From Allomuricauda sp. (GTDB lineage: Bacteria; Bacteroidota; Bacteroidia; Flavobacteriales; Flavobacteriaceae), in contig NZ_JACESV010000002.1 of NCBI RefSeq assembly GCF_013911645.1, positions 1,178,001-1,242,000 of the forward strand: a DNA stretch of 64,000 bases. Reading direction: 5' to 3'. Position numbers and translations under genes: made by a program. Below, piece by piece: positions 35,101 to 45,599 of this stretch. The notes beneath the pieces are model-generated. The model was not told the DNA's origin. It worked only from the letters and a program-made list of their open reading frames with translations, and did not search any database. Within the stretch, counting starts at the first letter, position 1, and every line of letters begins with the position of its first letter.

Positions 35101-35525
35101 GTATAAGATGTATCCAGCGGGTCCGAAGTAGCCCCAGAGACACTTACAAACTCTACCCAAGAACCTCCGTCAAGCCGGTATTGGCCAATAAAGTAGTCCT
35201 CCCACCAATCCATATCACCCCCATTGTTCACCCAAGTTGCCATACTAAAACTTACCTCGGTATAGCCATAAATATTTATGGGGTCTGTTTGCCAAACGCC
35301 TTCTCCGTCTAAATTATTGGCTCGTAATTCGTTGCTCCGAACAGATAGTCTGTTCCCCCGATTGGTTGTCCAATCAGAGGCCGAAGGACCTGATGCTGTG
35401 CCACTTTGTGTATTGTTGTTATAGGAGAAGCTTTCGCTCCAAATAGTGGTTTGGGAAAATGAAAGAAATGTTCCCAATAGGAAAAATGCAATGATCAGCA
35501 TCCATCCATTCGGAAAATGATTCAT
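32139..35525 (-). CDS. large secreted protein: PA14, TSP3 repeats, C-type lectin and Ig-like domains
   Basis: 1128 residues from the ATG at 35523-35525, which opens a signal peptide ([20 protein letters not shown]). Domains in order: an N-terminal beta-sandwich, a PA14 domain at about 185-320 ([20 protein letters not shown]), calcium-type TSP3 repeats at about 335-365 and 490-640 ([20 protein letters not shown]), a cadherin-like stretch, a C-type lectin domain at about 790-940 ([20 protein letters not shown]), a HYR-like and an Ig-like domain. It ends in [14 protein letters not shown]. An adhesin or glycan-binding role at the cell surface is inferred. No enzyme domain was seen. Confidence 0.85.
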   Translation of the reverse strand: MNHFPNGWMLIIAFFLLGTFLSFSQTTIWSESFSYNNNTQSGTASGPSASDWTTNRGNRLSVRSNELRANNLDGEGVWQTDPINIYGYTEVSFSMATWVNNGGDMDWWEDYFIGQYRLDGGSWVEFVSVSGATSDPLDTSYTVNLPSTGSTLEIRVRMYNDSGNEYYYIDDVIVEGNLDLCNGEIDFQFYDSAPSGYTTDNIPTTGYQGTGTFTSFNVDALQNQEDPGDADDFSIRYSGYIQIDTEGSYTFFTSSDDGSKLFIDGTEVVDNDGNHGTQERSGNISLTTGLHDITVLFFENGGGETLNVQYQGPSLSKQNVPFSKLYSNCSVGSADLDGDGVDDVTDIDDDNDGILDTDECGGASGNFVQTASDLAHFRTPSNAEGNPGTTYAYNSVYTYEDQSEILLRFAQPVPDGTTLSVFLGADPAVTSTNMQIQRSNAAGDNEGWLAGANGTSPGSIREVTFTVNGPSLQYIKVIAWQVGARVYGASYGGSVDCTTVDTDGDGIPNYQDLDSDGDGIPDNVEAQTSLNYIAPSGVDANNNGLDDAYEGSGLSAVDTDGDGTPDFMDTDSDNDGASDTIEATLTLTGSDSDNDGLDNNMDGSTGYSDPGGTIDNPMNSNGGSLMLPDSDGDVASGGDLDFRDGTFDDNEPPSITATGDQIFCPSDTISVVESVDITDADSSTLDAVYIQVTSNYDVSGDVLSLTGTHPNITASWDTSEGRLLLDGPATLAEFEAAIGAVVFQTTATVSSGDTRTFSIVMNEANYLESTGHYYEYVPSEGITWTAARDAAALRTFYGLQGYLATISIQDESDLLGSQAPGAGWIGASDAATEGDWYWVTGPEAGTLFWRGTGGGTAFAYEFWNSGEPNQSGDEDYAHITAPGVGLPGSWNDLSNTGAASGDYQPKGYLVEYGGMPGDPTHPDLAATTMITVETTAPTASAPDPIAVNCSADIPTPDVTVITDEADNCDPNPTVTFVSDVSDGGSKPEIITRTYRITDTAGNTTDVEQTITITPFTISSQPTDQTVVMGNNGSFSVTVTNVDTYQWEISTDGGSNFAPISDGAEYSGTQTANLSVNSPDTSKNGYIFRVLASNSTGSCSPITSDQASLTVKTGRVITNRGVTYRVNNN

Positions 35526-35798
35526 CTTCTTATCGAAGAAAGAGGTTGTGCCCATGTACTTTAATTGATTGTACTACAAAATTAGCGGGGGTTCTTTAGC
35601 TTCAAAATATTTGTTGTGAAAGGGGGTGAAACGAATGTTAACCCTATAATAATGTAGGGATTGTTGTTATTGTGTTTGTAAATCACCCTGTAAATGGCAT
35701 TCATGTTCTACAGGATTATTGGGAAGCCGGTCATTTATAAATTATTGTAATGCACTGAAAAGTAGATGGCAAAAGCTTTATTTTTGTGGTTGAATGAG
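35526..35798. other. intergenic stretch upstream of the rimP promoter
   Basis: Divergent non-coding region of 373 bases in all (to 35898). This part contains a small hairpin, CCCTATA / TGTAGGG around a 4-base loop at 35642-35659, and otherwise A/T-rich sequence. No gene or RNA family was recognised in it. Confidence 0.5.
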
Positions 35799-35830
35799 TT
35801 GCACATGCGATATTATTTGTTGTATATTTG
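35799..35830 (+). promoter_or_regulatory. promoter of the rimP-nusA-infB operon
   Basis: TTG (35799-35801), 21 bases, TATATTTG (35823-35830): a clean Bacteroidota promoter. The expected start site leaves a leader of about 60 bases that contains the hairpin at 35860-35886. Confidence 0.75.
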
Positions 35831-35859
35831 CAAAACTGAACGGATATAAAAGTATTCAT

Positions 35860-35886
35860 GAGGGGACCTTGAGTCCCCTCTTTTAT
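35860..35886 (+). terminator. terminator-like hairpin in the rimP leader
   Basis: GAGGGGAC / GTCCCCTC with a 5-base loop, followed at once by TTTT. It lies between the promoter and the rimP ATG, so it would act as an attenuator. Autogenous control by NusA, a termination factor made by this operon, is an inference. Confidence 0.65.
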
Positions 35887-35898
35887 TACTGATTTCTT

Positions 35899-36360
35899 AT
35901 GTTGAAGGATAAAGTGAAGCAATTGTTGGACAATGCACTGGAAGAACATTCTTCCTTGTTCTTGGTTGATTTTACGGTTGGCGGCGATAATAGCATCAAA
36001 GTCGTTTTGGACGGTGATCAAGGAGTTAGTCTGCAAGATTGTATGAACGTTAGCCGGGCCATTGAACATAACTTGGATCGTGAGGAGGAAGATTTTTCCT
36101 TGGAGGTGACATCGGCTGGAGCTACATCGCCATTGCAATTGCCGCGTCAGTACAACAAAAATATTGGAAGAAAATTACAGGTAAAGACCAGCTCCGGGAA
36201 ATTGGAGGGCACACTGGTGGAAACCTCGACAGATAGTATTACCTTGGAATGGAAGGCGCGAGAGCCCAAACCAGTGGGTAAAGGAAAGATTACAGTGCAG
36301 AAAAAGCAGGAAATCGCATTTTCTGATATTCAAGAAGCAAAAGTTAAATTAAAATTTTAA
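35899..36360 (+). CDS. rimP: ribosome maturation factor RimP
   Basis: 153 residues; RimP assists 30S maturation. Two-domain layout: VDFTVGGDNSIKVVLDGDQG then VSLQDCMNVSRAIEHNLD in the N-terminal domain, the LEVTSAGATSPLQLPRQYNK junction (normally SPG), and an SH3-like C-terminal domain. It is first in the rimP-nusA-infB operon, 12 bases ahead of nusA. Confidence 0.95.
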   Translation: MLKDKVKQLLDNALEEHSSLFLVDFTVGGDNSIKVVLDGDQGVSLQDCMNVSRAIEHNLDREEEDFSLEVTSAGATSPLQLPRQYNKNIGRKLQVKTSSGKLEGTLVETSTDSITLEWKAREPKPVGKGKITVQKKQEIAFSDIQEAKVKLKF

Positions 36361-36372
36361 TTGTAGTAGAAA

Positions 36373-37605
36373 ATGGAAAACCTAGCGCTCATCGAATCCT
36401 TTTCGGAGTTTAAGGACGATAAGTTTATTGATAGGGTTACCCTTATGGCGATTTTGGAAGAAGTATTCCGAAGTGCGCTCAAGAAAAAATTTGGTTCTGA
36501 CGACAATTTTGATATTATTATCAACCCCGATAAAGGGGATTTGGAGATATGGAGAAACCGTGTGGTTGTTGAAGATGGTGAAGTAGAAGAACCTAACGAG
36601 GAAATATCCTTGTCCGAAGCTAGAAAAATTGAGCCCGATTTTGAGGTGGGCGAAGACGTTTCGGAAGAGGTGAAGCTGATTGATTTGGGTAGGAGGGCAA
36701 TTTTGGCATTGCGTCAGAACCTGATCTCCAAGATCCATGAGCACGACAATACCACCATCTACAAGCAATTTAAGGACTTGGAAGGTGAAATCTATACGGC
36801 TGAGGTGCACCATATAAGGCATCGTGCGGTTATTTTGTTGGATGATGAAGGAAATGAGATCATTCTTCCAAAAGAAAAACAGATTCCTTCCGACTTTTTC
36901 CGTAAAGGGGACAACGTTCGCGGTATTATCGAGAGTGTGGAGCTTAAAGGGAACAAGCCTACCATTATCATGTCCAGAACCTCACCAATTTTCTTGGAGC
37001 AATTGTTCTTCCAAGAAATCCCTGAGGTGTTCGATGGACTGATCACCATTAAAAAAGCGGTTCGTATTCCTGGCGAAAAAGCTAAGGTCGCAGTAGATTC
37101 TTACGATGATAGAATTGATCCCGTTGGAGCCTGTGTGGGTATGAAAGGGTCCCGAATCCACGGAATTGTGCGTGAGTTGGGCAACGAAAACATTGATGTG
37201 ATCAACTGGACCAACAACCCACAATTAATGGTTACCCGAGCACTTAGTCCTGCTAGGGTGTCGTCCGTTAAATTGAACGACGAGAAAAAAACAGCTCAAG
37301 TATACCTTAAGCCAGAGGAAGTTTCCAAGGCCATTGGTAGGGGTGGGCATAACATACGATTGGCAGGCCAATTGACTGGTTACGAAATAGATGTGTTCCG
37401 CGAAGGTGTCGAGGAAGATGTGGAGTTGACCGAGTTTTCCGATGAGATAGAAAGCTGGGTGATTGAAGAATTCAAGAAGATTGGATTGGACACCGCACGT
37501 AGCGTTTTGGAGCAAGATGTAAAAGATTTGGCAAAGCGAACCGATCTAGAAGAAGAAACAATCCAAGAGGTCGTTCGCATCCTCAAGGAAGAATTTGAAG
37601 ATTAG
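36373..37605 (+). CDS. nusA: transcription termination/antitermination factor NusA
   Basis: 410 residues, the short Bacteroidota form without the C-terminal acidic repeats of E. coli. Domains in order: N-terminal RNA polymerase-binding domain (about 1-125), S1 domain (about 130-200, GEIYTAEVHHIRHRAVILLD), KH1 (RIDPVGACVGMKGSRIHGIV) and KH2 (SKAIGRGGHNIRLAGQLTGY). It binds RNA polymerase and nascent RNA at pauses. Flanked by rimP and infB in the standard order. Confidence 0.97.
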   Translation: MENLALIESFSEFKDDKFIDRVTLMAILEEVFRSALKKKFGSDDNFDIIINPDKGDLEIWRNRVVVEDGEVEEPNEEISLSEARKIEPDFEVGEDVSEEVKLIDLGRRAILALRQNLISKIHEHDNTTIYKQFKDLEGEIYTAEVHHIRHRAVILLDDEGNEIILPKEKQIPSDFFRKGDNVRGIIESVELKGNKPTIIMSRTSPIFLEQLFFQEIPEVFDGLITIKKAVRIPGEKAKVAVDSYDDRIDPVGACVGMKGSRIHGIVRELGNENIDVINWTNNPQLMVTRALSPARVSSVKLNDEKKTAQVYLKPEEVSKAIGRGGHNIRLAGQLTGYEIDVFREGVEEDVELTEFSDEIESWVIEEFKKIGLDTARSVLEQDVKDLAKRTDLEEETIQEVVRILKEEFED

Positions 37606-37647
37606 GCTTATATTAGCAGCGAAAATTTAGGGCAAGTAAAATTATTT

Positions 37648-40386
37648 ATGGCAGAAAATCCAACAATACGACTTAACAAAGTTCTTAGAGAATTGAACAT
37701 TTCACTGGATAGAGCAGTCGATTACCTAGCCTCGGAGGGGCACGAGGTAGAGGCGCGTCCTACCACTAAAATATCCAATGAGGTGTATCAAGTTCTGTTG
37801 GATGAATTCCAAACGGATAAGAGCAAAAAGGTTGCTTCCAAGGAAGTTGGTGAAGAAAAGCGCAAGGAAAAGGAGGCCATCCGAATCCGAATGGAAAAAG
37901 AACAAGAAGAGCGCAGATTGGCCAAAGAGAAAAAAGAAGCGGAACAGCAAGTTGTAAAAGCCAAAGCCGAACTTTCCGGCCCCAAGACCGTGGGTAAAAT
38001 TGATTTGGATAAAAAACCAGATAAGCCCAAGGAAGAGGAGCCAAAACAGGAAGAGGCACCAAAACCAAAAGCTGAGCCAGAAAAAGTCAAAGAAGAAGTA
38101 AAAGAAGAGGCACCAGCTAAAGAAAAGACTGAAAAGTTGGAAGCTGAGGCCCCAGAAAAAAAAGAGGCTGAGGCCAAAGAAGAAAGTGCCGAAAGCAAAG
38201 AAGAGTCCGAAGGAGCCGAAAACGGAACCATAAAGACAAAATACCAAAAGCTTTCAGGTCCCAAGATAACCGGGGATAAGATTGACCTTTCCCAGTTCAA
38301 GAAACCTGCCAAAAAGAAGAAAGAGGATAGCCAAAAAGCCAAAGGCGGTTCATCCGATGCCGGAGAGCGTAAAAAACGCCGAAGAAGAATTGTGAAGAAT
38401 GGCCCACAAGCAGGTGGAGGCCGAAATACAAGAGGAGGTGCTGCAAGAAAAGGACAGCGTTCAACTGCGCCTAAAGTAGAGCCAACCGAGGAGGAAGTAC
38501 AAAAACAAGTACGAGAAACCTTGGAGAAGCTTCAAGGTAAATCCAGTAAGGGCAAAGGCGCCAAATATCGTAGGGAAAAAAGAGATCAGCACCGTCAACA
38601 AACGGAGAAAGATCTTGAGAAACAAGAAATGGAGAGCAAAATCCTCAAGGTGACCGAGTTTGTTACGGTCAATGAGCTTGCAACCATGATGAATGTTTCC
38701 ACGACCCAGATTATTTCGGCCTGTATGTCCTTGGGTATCATGGTAACGATGAACCAGCGTTTGGATGCCGAAACCCTTTCCATCGTGGCTGATGAATTTG
38801 GTTACGAAGTTGAATTTGTAACCGCTGAAATCGAAGAAACCATCGAAGAGGTAGAGGATACCCCTGAAGATTTAAAATCCCGTGCACCCATAGTTACCGT
38901 TATGGGGCACGTAGACCACGGTAAAACATCATTGTTGGATTATGTTCGTCAAGAGAACGTGATTGCAGGTGAAAGTGGGGGAATTACCCAACACATCGGA
39001 GCCTACGGAGTTTCGCTTGAAGATGGACAAAAAATAACATTCTTGGATACACCGGGCCACGAGGCGTTTACCGCGATGCGAGCCCGTGGTGCCCAAGTAA
39101 CGGATATTGCAATTATTGTAATTGCTGCAGACGATGATATTATGCCTCAGACCAAAGAAGCCATAAGTCACGCTCAAGCGGCGGGAGTACCTATTGTATT
39201 TGCAATCAACAAAGTTGATAAGCCTACGGCAAACCCCGATAAGATCAAAGAAGGCTTGGCCAGTATGAATCTGTTGGTGGAAGACTGGGGAGGAAAAGTT
39301 CAGTCCCACGATATTTCTGCCAAAACAGGGGAAGGAGTTAAAGAATTATTGGAGAAAGTACTGTTGGAGGCAGAATTGTTGGAGCTTAAGGCAAATCCGA
39401 ACAGGCTTGCATCTGGTACAGTTGTAGAAGCTTTCTTGGATAAAGGTAGAGGGTATGTGGCCACAATCTTGGTACAGACCGGTACCTTGAATATAGGTGA
39501 TTACGTTTTGGCCGGAACTTGTAGTGGTAAGGTCAAGGCAATGCACGATGAAAGAGGTAAGAACATAGAAAGTGCCGGGCCATCCACGCCAATTTCAATT
39601 TTGGGATTGGATGGAGCGCCCCAGGCAGGTGATAGATTCCACGTGTTGGAAGATGAGCGTGAGGCAAAACAGATTGCAGCAAAACGTTCGCAGTTGCAAC
39701 GTGAGCAATCCGTAAGAACACAACGCCATATTACCTTGGATGAAATTGGACGTAGAATCGCCTTGGGTGACTTCCAGGAATTGAACATTATCCTTAAAGG
39801 TGATGTGGACGGTTCAGTGGAAGCCCTGACGGATTCGTTCCAAAAATTGTCCACCGACGAGATACAAGTGAACATCATCCATAAAGGAGTTGGGGCCATT
39901 ACAGAGTCCGATGTGTTGTTGGCAAGTGCTTCCGATGCGATTATAATCGGATTTAACGTACGGCCAATGGGCAATGCCAGGACCATTGCGGATAAGGAGG
40001 AAATTGATATCAGGACATACTCCATCATTTATGATGCAATCAACGACCTTAAAGATGCCATGGAAGGTATGTTGTCCCCTGTGATGAAAGAAGAAATTAC
40101 GGGTAACGCCGAAGTTAGGGAAACCTTCAAGATTTCCAAGATCGGAACTATTGCCGGTTGTATGGTTACCAGTGGTAAAATATTCAGGAACTCACGCATC
40201 AGGTTGATTAGGGACGGTGTTGTGATCTACACTGGAGAATTGGCCTCGTTGAAACGATTTAAAGATGATGTCAAGGAGGTGTCCAAAGGATATGATTGTG
40301 GACTACAGGTTAAAAACTACAATGACGTTAGGGAGGGTGATATTATAGAAGCCTTCCAAGAAGTAGCAGTGAAGAAAAAGTTGTAG
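37648..40386 (+). CDS. infB: translation initiation factor IF-2
   Basis: 912 residues. An N-terminal IF2_N-type motif ([20 protein letters not shown]) is followed by a long lysine/glutamate/alanine-rich linker to about residue 330. The GTPase domain is complete: [21 protein letters not shown] and SAKTG. Domains II, III and the C-terminal initiator tRNA-binding domain follow ([30 protein letters not shown]). Ends with a bidirectional terminator 20 bases later. Confidence 0.97.
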   Translation: MAENPTIRLNKVLRELNISLDRAVDYLASEGHEVEARPTTKISNEVYQVLLDEFQTDKSKKVASKEVGEEKRKEKEAIRIRMEKEQEERRLAKEKKEAEQQVVKAKAELSGPKTVGKIDLDKKPDKPKEEEPKQEEAPKPKAEPEKVKEEVKEEAPAKEKTEKLEAEAPEKKEAEAKEESAESKEESEGAENGTIKTKYQKLSGPKITGDKIDLSQFKKPAKKKKEDSQKAKGGSSDAGERKKRRRRIVKNGPQAGGGRNTRGGAARKGQRSTAPKVEPTEEEVQKQVRETLEKLQGKSSKGKGAKYRREKRDQHRQQTEKDLEKQEMESKILKVTEFVTVNELATMMNVSTTQIISACMSLGIMVTMNQRLDAETLSIVADEFGYEVEFVTAEIEETIEEVEDTPEDLKSRAPIVTVMGHVDHGKTSLLDYVRQENVIAGESGGITQHIGAYGVSLEDGQKITFLDTPGHEAFTAMRARGAQVTDIAIIVIAADDDIMPQTKEAISHAQAAGVPIVFAINKVDKPTANPDKIKEGLASMNLLVEDWGGKVQSHDISAKTGEGVKELLEKVLLEAELLELKANPNRLASGTVVEAFLDKGRGYVATILVQTGTLNIGDYVLAGTCSGKVKAMHDERGKNIESAGPSTPISILGLDGAPQAGDRFHVLEDEREAKQIAAKRSQLQREQSVRTQRHITLDEIGRRIALGDFQELNIILKGDVDGSVEALTDSFQKLSTDEIQVNIIHKGVGAITESDVLLASASDAIIIGFNVRPMGNARTIADKEEIDIRTYSIIYDAINDLKDAMEGMLSPVMKEEITGNAEVRETFKISKIGTIAGCMVTSGKIFRNSRIRLIRDGVVIYTGELASLKRFKDDVKEVSKGYDCGLQVKNYNDVREGDIIEAFQEVAVKKKL

Positions 40387-40403
40387 GAAGAGATGATCGA
40401 ATA

Positions 40404-40436
40404 AAAAAATCCCGCCTTTAAAGCGGGATTTTTTTA
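40404..40436. terminator. bidirectional terminator between infB and the SPOR gene
   Basis: AAAAAATCCCGC / GCGGGATTTTTT with a 7-base centre; A-run on one side and T-run on the other serve both convergent genes. Confidence 0.9.
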
Positions 40437-40439
40437 TGG

Positions 40440-40811
40440 CTAAGATTCTTTTTCTTCCGGTTTTAGTAGCATGGCATGCGGATATTTTTTACGCACCTCC
40501 AAATACTTTCTTTCGGCCTCCAATTTGGTTTTGAACCTTCCCAGTCTAACTCGGTAGGTGGGGGATTCAAACTCTATTTTGGAATACCAGTTCGGGAAAT
40601 CAACTTCCACTTGGTTCAAGAGGTCCAATGCTTTTTTATAGTTGCCAAAACCTACTTGAATCTGATAATATCCGGTATTGGAGCTAACCTTGGTGTAGAG
40701 TTTTACCAATTCATCGATCTTTGGATCTTGTTGAATGGTCACTTGAGCGTTCTGAGCCGAAAGATGCGTTGTTAAGCCAATTAAAATTGCTGCAAATACA
40801 GTGGTTTTCAT
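40440..40811 (-). CDS. exported SPOR-domain protein
   Basis: 123 residues. Signal peptide MKTTVFAAILIGLTTHLSAQ. The SPOR fold at about 45-118 is shown by YYQIQVGFGNYKKALDLLNQ and TYRVRLGRFKTKLEAERKYL. SPOR domains bind denuded peptidoglycan at division or remodelling sites, so a periplasmic envelope role is inferred. A TACATTTG box lies at 40845-40852 upstream, without a well-placed TTG. Confidence 0.85.
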   Translation of the reverse strand: MKTTVFAAILIGLTTHLSAQNAQVTIQQDPKIDELVKLYTKVSSNTGYYQIQVGFGNYKKALDLLNQVEVDFPNWYSKIEFESPTYRVRLGRFKTKLEAERKYLEVRKKYPHAMLLKPEEKES

Positions 40812-40951
40812 ATTGTTCCTTTGTTGTATCGTTTACGCTTGTTGCAAATGTAGATTATTATAGGTTAATCATGTGGGGGCAAAGTTATTTAGAATCTTTA
40901 TAAATTATAAGTTATAAATACCTTAACATTTCAAAAAATGACTGTATGTCT

Positions 40952-40959
40952 TACTTTTG
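40952..40959 (+). promoter_or_regulatory. candidate -7 box of the act-cox operon
   Basis: TACTTTTG fits the -7 consensus, 88 bases before the actA ATG. No TTG was found at the usual distance. The 235-base gap holds no other candidate of this quality. Confidence 0.4.
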
Positions 40960-41046
40960 TTGCCATTCTTGGCAGGGTAAAAAGCTATTGCTCTCAAACT
41001 CAATAGAAAGAATCATGCCAAAGATTTCGATAGAAATTTCACGAAT

Positions 41047-42414
41047 ATGAAAAAGGTTTTATACCGCCATCTATTTTCTAAAGTTTTAGGTTTAACTTTC
41101 CTATTGTTCTCATCATCTTTTTATGCACAGGAAGAGGCTGAGGTCGCTACGGATGCTGCAGCGGAACAAACTGCCGATGCTGTTGAAGGCGACCCGGTAA
41201 AGGGGAAGCAGTTGTTTAACCAGAACTGTGCTGCATGTCACTCCTTGGACAGGAAAATGACCGGTCCTGCATTGGCCAATGTGGAAACAAGGTTGATGGA
41301 AGATGAGGGGTTGGATAAAGAATGGATTTATGAGTGGATAAAAAACAGTCCTGCTGTTATATCTTCCGGCGACGCTTATGGAAACAAGATTTACGCAGAG
41401 TACAATCAGGCGGCAATGACGCCTTTTCCAACATTGTCGAACGAGGATATTGACGATATTTTGGCCTACACGGCCGCACCTCCATCTACACCCGCACCTA
41501 CTGCAACTGCAACAACGGCTGGAGGGGAAGCAACTGGTTCAAGTTCGGGAATATCCAATGAGATGATTCTTGGGGCCTTGGCCTTGGTATTTGGTCTTTT
41601 GGTGATCATGTTGGTCTTGGTGAACAAGACCTTGAGAAGAATCGCCGAAGCCAATGGAGTTGTTCTTGAAAAGGAAAAAGAAAAGCGTTTGCCTCTTTGG
41701 AAAGCATTTGTTCAAAACCAGTTTTTGGTTTTGGTAAGTGTGGTGTTCTTGCTATTGGCGAGTGCCTATTTCGCCTATGGTTGGATGATGCAAATTGGTG
41801 TGGATCAAGGTTATGCCCCTGTGCAGCCAATCCATTTCTCGCACAAAATTCACGCTGGTGACAATAATATTGACTGTAAATACTGTCATTCTTCTGCCAG
41901 GGTGTCAAAGACTTCAGGGATTCCATCTTTGAATGTTTGTATGAACTGTCACAAATCCATATACGAATACACCGGTAATCCGGAAGGTCCATCTGCAGAG
42001 GATTTGGCAGCGGGCCATACCAATGAATTTTATACCGGAGAAATCAAAAAATTATATAAGGCAGTAGGCTGGGATGAAGAAAACCAAAGCTACACGGGCG
42101 AGACGCAACCTGTAGAGTGGGTCAGGATTCACCAATTGCCCGATTTTGCCTATTTCAACCACTCCCAGCACGTTTCTGTTGCCGGTGTTGAGTGCCAGAC
42201 TTGTCACGGCCCGGTCGAGGAAATGGAGATTGTGGAGCAGTTCGCTCCATTGACCATGGGGTGGTGTATCAATTGTCACCGCGAGACCAATGTCAAGGTT
42301 CAGGGCAATGCGTACTACGAAGCGATTCACGAGGAGTTGTCCAAGAAGTATGGGGTAGAGAAATTGACCGCTGCCATGATGGGTGGTCTTGAATGTGGAA
42401 AGTGTCACTATTAA
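41047..42414 (+). CDS. actA: alternative complex III multihaem cytochrome c subunit ActA
   Basis: 455 residues with six haem c motifs: CAACH (about residue 61), then CKYCH, CMNCH, CQTCH, CINCH and CGKCH between about 277 and 453. After a signal peptide, the first haem lies in a class I cytochrome c domain (NQNCAACHSLDRKMTGPALA). A membrane helix follows (NEMILGALALVFGLLVIMLV), then a second hydrophobic segment (FLVLVSVVFLLLASAYFAYG), then the five-haem domain. It passes electrons from quinol oxidation to cytochrome oxidase. First gene of the operon. Confidence 0.92.
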   Translation: MKKVLYRHLFSKVLGLTFLLFSSSFYAQEEAEVATDAAAEQTADAVEGDPVKGKQLFNQNCAACHSLDRKMTGPALANVETRLMEDEGLDKEWIYEWIKNSPAVISSGDAYGNKIYAEYNQAAMTPFPTLSNEDIDDILAYTAAPPSTPAPTATATTAGGEATGSSSGISNEMILGALALVFGLLVIMLVLVNKTLRRIAEANGVVLEKEKEKRLPLWKAFVQNQFLVLVSVVFLLLASAYFAYGWMMQIGVDQGYAPVQPIHFSHKIHAGDNNIDCKYCHSSARVSKTSGIPSLNVCMNCHKSIYEYTGNPEGPSAEDLAAGHTNEFYTGEIKKLYKAVGWDEENQSYTGETQPVEWVRIHQLPDFAYFNHSQHVSVAGVECQTCHGPVEEMEIVEQFAPLTMGWCINCHRETNVKVQGNAYYEAIHEELSKKYGVEKLTAAMMGGLECGKCHY

Positions 42415-42446
42415 GAATTAAAAGAAGATAATCTCAGATATATCGT

Positions 42447-45400
42447 ATGGCATCAAACAAAAAATATTGGAAAAGTGAAGCGGAGTTGAATCCGAACGAT
42501 TCCATTGTTGAGGCGCTAAAAAACAACGAGTTTACCGAAGAGATTCCCGTTGATGAGTTTTTGGGCGACAAGGAAAACCTGTCTTCCTCGAACACATCCC
42601 GTAGGGATTTCTTGAAATATGTAGGTTTTAGTACGGCAGCCGCTACAGTGGCGGCCTGTGAGGGCCCTGTTCATAAATCCATTCCTTATGTGGTGCAGCC
42701 GGATAGTATTGTTCCTGGGGTGGCCAACTACTATGCCACTACCATTGCGGACGGTTTTGATTTTGCCAGCATCTTGGTGAAGACCAGGGAAGGAAGGCCC
42801 ATCAAAATTGAAAACAATGCCGATGCGAAGGTTAACGGAGGTGCCAATGCAAGGGTACAGGCTTCTGTTTTAACCTTGTACGATAGCAAAAGGGTTCAGG
42901 GGCCAATGGCCAATGGTGAGCCTGTGGAATGGAAAGTGTTGGATGCGACCGTTAAGGCGAAGTTGAATGCCTTGAAAGGTTCCAATAAGCAAGTGGTTTT
43001 ATTGACACAGACTTACGCCAGTCCTTCAACTTCAAAATTAATAGCTGAGTTTAAGGCAGCTTACGGAGAAAATGTGAACCATGTCGTTTACGATGCCATT
43101 TCCGAAGATGCCGCATTGAATGCATATCAAAAAGCTTACGGTGAGCGTGCCTTGGCCGATTACGATTTTGAGAAAGCCGATTTGATCGTTTCTTTCGGAG
43201 CGGATTTTCTTGGTGATTGGCAAGGTGGGGGTTATGACTCTGGTTACGCCAAAGGACATGTTCCCAAAAATGGAAAAATGTCGAGACATGTGCAGTTGGA
43301 AGCTAACATGTCTTTGACGGGTGCCAATGCCGACAAGCGATATCCGATGACGCCTACACAGCAAAAAATTGCCCTTGCCAAATTGTATGGTAAGTTGAAC
43401 GGCAGTAGTGTTGGTGGAGGTACTTCTGATGTTGACGAAGCTGTTGACAAAGTTGCGGCCGAGATCAAAAAAGCAGGTAGCAAAGCAGTTGTGGTAAGCG
43501 GTCTTAATGACGAAAATGCACAGACTGTTGTGTTGGCCATCAACAAATTATTGGCCAGCGAAGCTTTTGATCCTGAAAAACCAAAATATGTACGCCAAGG
43601 TGATGCTGCAAAAGTGGCCAAATTGGTTGCCGATATGAACGCGGGACGTGTTGGGGCATTGATCATGGATGGCGTTAACCCAGCGTATACATTGCCAAAT
43701 GCGGAAGAGTTCCTTTCTGGGCTTGAGCAAGTGGACGTGTCGGTTGACTTTGCATATATCAATGATGAAACGGCGCAAGCGTCCAGTTATGTGGCTGCGG
43801 CTTCACATTATTTGGAGTCTTGGGGTGATGCCCAGTTCAAAAAAGGAGAATACAGTTTAATGCAACCTGCCATTCGGGAGTTGTTTGATACAAAACAGTT
43901 TCAAACAGCACTTTTGACATGGATGGGTTTCGAGAAAACATACTACGAGTACATAAAGGAAACTTGGAGTACAGATGTGCTTCAGGGTGGATCTTGGAAC
44001 CAAGCATTGCAAGATGGTGTGTTCGCCGCACCTGCAGTGACTATTGAAGATGCTGAGGCAACAACTGTTACTGCATCTGAAGAAGGTCAGCCTGAAATAG
44101 TTCCGATTGCCTCTGCAATCCGTTCTTTGGTAAATTCAACAAGCCCGGGCACCGAGTTGGTGCTCTATTCCAAAGTTGGGATGGGTGATGGCCGTCAGGC
44201 CAACAACCCTTGGTTGCAAGAGTTCCCTGATCCTATTTCTAGGGTGTCTTGGGACAATTATATAACGGTTTCCAAAGCTGATGCAGAATCTTGGGGGCTT
44301 GAAAATACAATTGAGGCCGATGGTGGTGTTAATGGTAGCTACGTAAAATTGACCGTGGATGGTAAAGTGTTGGATAATGTTCCGGTAATTGTCCAGCCAG
44401 GTCAGGCAATAGGTACTGTTGGTCTATCTTTTGGTTATGGTAAAAAAGCTGGAATGCAAGAGGAGATGGCCACTGGGGTCAATGCATATACTTTGTATGG
44501 CAACTTCTCCAATGTCCAGTCCGTAACTGTCGAAAAGTCGGACGGGGTACACGAGTTTGCTTGTATCCAATCACATAAAACATTGATGGGTAGAGGGGAT
44601 ATTATCAAGGAAACCACCTTGGAAATATTCAATACCAAAGATCATGCGGAGTGGAACCCAATGCCTCACGTATCATTGAATCATCAAGAAATTCCAGTGA
44701 CTTCGCCAGATGCGGATCTATGGGATGAATTTGATAGAAGCATTGGACATCACTTTAATTTGTCCATCGACTTAAATGCATGTACCGGATGTGGTGCTTG
44801 TGTTATAGCATGTCATGCAGAGAACAACGTTCCTGTTGTTGGTAAAGCTGAAATGCGTCGTTCCAGGGATATGCACTGGTTACGAATTGATAGGTATTAT
44901 TCTTCCGAAGAGACCTTTGAGGAGGACAACGAGAAGAAGGAAAGCATGGATGGTCTTTGGGGAGATAAAGGTTCTCTTGGTGGATTCAGGGAGATGGAAG
45001 ACCCATCTGCCAACCCACAAGTGGCTTTCCAACCTGTAATGTGCCAGCACTGTAACCATGCACCTTGTGAAACGGTTTGTCCAGTGGCTGCTACATCGCA
45101 CAGTAGGCAAGGTCAAAACCATATGGCTTATAACAGATGTGTAGGTACTAGATATTGTGCCAATAACTGTCCATATAAAGTTCGTAGGTTCAACTGGTTC
45201 TTATATAGTGATAACGACGAGTTTGACTTTAACATGAACAACGACTTGGGTAAAATGGTTATTAACCCAGATGTTAATGTACGTTCAAGGGGTGTTATGG
45301 AGAAATGCTCCATGTGTATCCAAATGACCCAAAAAACCATTTTGGATGCCAAGAGAGATGGAAGAGTGATCAAGGATGGTGAGTTCCAAACAGCCTGTTC

Positions 45401-45566
45401 TGCAGCATGTAGCAGTGGAGCCATGGTGTTTGGTGATATCAATGACCACGACAGTAAGGTGGCAGCGTTGAAAGAAGATGATAGAATGTACCATTTGTTG
45501 GAGCATGTAGGAACAAAACCAAATGTGTTCTACCATGTGAAGGTTAGAAACACCAACGAGGCTTAA
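42447..45566 (+). CDS. actB: alternative complex III iron-sulfur / molybdopterin-oxidoreductase-like subunit ActB
   Basis: 1039 residues. A Tat-like segment (SRRDFLKYVGFSTAAATVAA) at about 50-70 is typical of these 'TAT-variant' proteins. The N-terminal two thirds resemble a molybdopterin oxidoreductase that has lost its cofactor. The C-terminal third is a ferredoxin-type domain with cysteine groups ACTGCGACVIACHAEN, CQHCNHAPCETVCP, GTRYCANNCPYKVRRFN and CSMCIQ, expected to hold several Fe-S clusters. It lies between actA and actC. Confidence 0.93.
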   Translation: MASNKKYWKSEAELNPNDSIVEALKNNEFTEEIPVDEFLGDKENLSSSNTSRRDFLKYVGFSTAAATVAACEGPVHKSIPYVVQPDSIVPGVANYYATTIADGFDFASILVKTREGRPIKIENNADAKVNGGANARVQASVLTLYDSKRVQGPMANGEPVEWKVLDATVKAKLNALKGSNKQVVLLTQTYASPSTSKLIAEFKAAYGENVNHVVYDAISEDAALNAYQKAYGERALADYDFEKADLIVSFGADFLGDWQGGGYDSGYAKGHVPKNGKMSRHVQLEANMSLTGANADKRYPMTPTQQKIALAKLYGKLNGSSVGGGTSDVDEAVDKVAAEIKKAGSKAVVVSGLNDENAQTVVLAINKLLASEAFDPEKPKYVRQGDAAKVAKLVADMNAGRVGALIMDGVNPAYTLPNAEEFLSGLEQVDVSVDFAYINDETAQASSYVAAASHYLESWGDAQFKKGEYSLMQPAIRELFDTKQFQTALLTWMGFEKTYYEYIKETWSTDVLQGGSWNQALQDGVFAAPAVTIEDAEATTVTASEEGQPEIVPIASAIRSLVNSTSPGTELVLYSKVGMGDGRQANNPWLQEFPDPISRVSWDNYITVSKADAESWGLENTIEADGGVNGSYVKLTVDGKVLDNVPVIVQPGQAIGTVGLSFGYGKKAGMQEEMATGVNAYTLYGNFSNVQSVTVEKSDGVHEFACIQSHKTLMGRGDIIKETTLEIFNTKDHAEWNPMPHVSLNHQEIPVTSPDADLWDEFDRSIGHHFNLSIDLNACTGCGACVIACHAENNVPVVGKAEMRRSRDMHWLRIDRYYSSEETFEEDNEKKESMDGLWGDKGSLGGFREMEDPSANPQVAFQPVMCQHCNHAPCETVCPVAATSHSRQGQNHMAYNRCVGTRYCANNCPYKVRRFNWFLYSDNDEFDFNMNNDLGKMVINPDVNVRSRGVMEKCSMCIQMTQKTILDAKRDGRVIKDGEFQTACSAACSSGAMVFGDINDHDSKVAALKEDDRMYHLLEHVGTKPNVFYHVKVRNTNEA

Positions 45567-45599
45567 TCAATAAAAAAAGAAGTAACTAGAAGATAAATT

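Noticed and set aside
38030..38220. Tandem DNA repeat in infB
   Set aside because: It is the repetitive coding of the lysine/glutamate linker; units are not regular.
37726..38342. Several leftward open frames rich in Phe/Leu/Ser
   Set aside because: They mirror the lysine/glutamate-rich linker of infB; low-complexity shadow frames.
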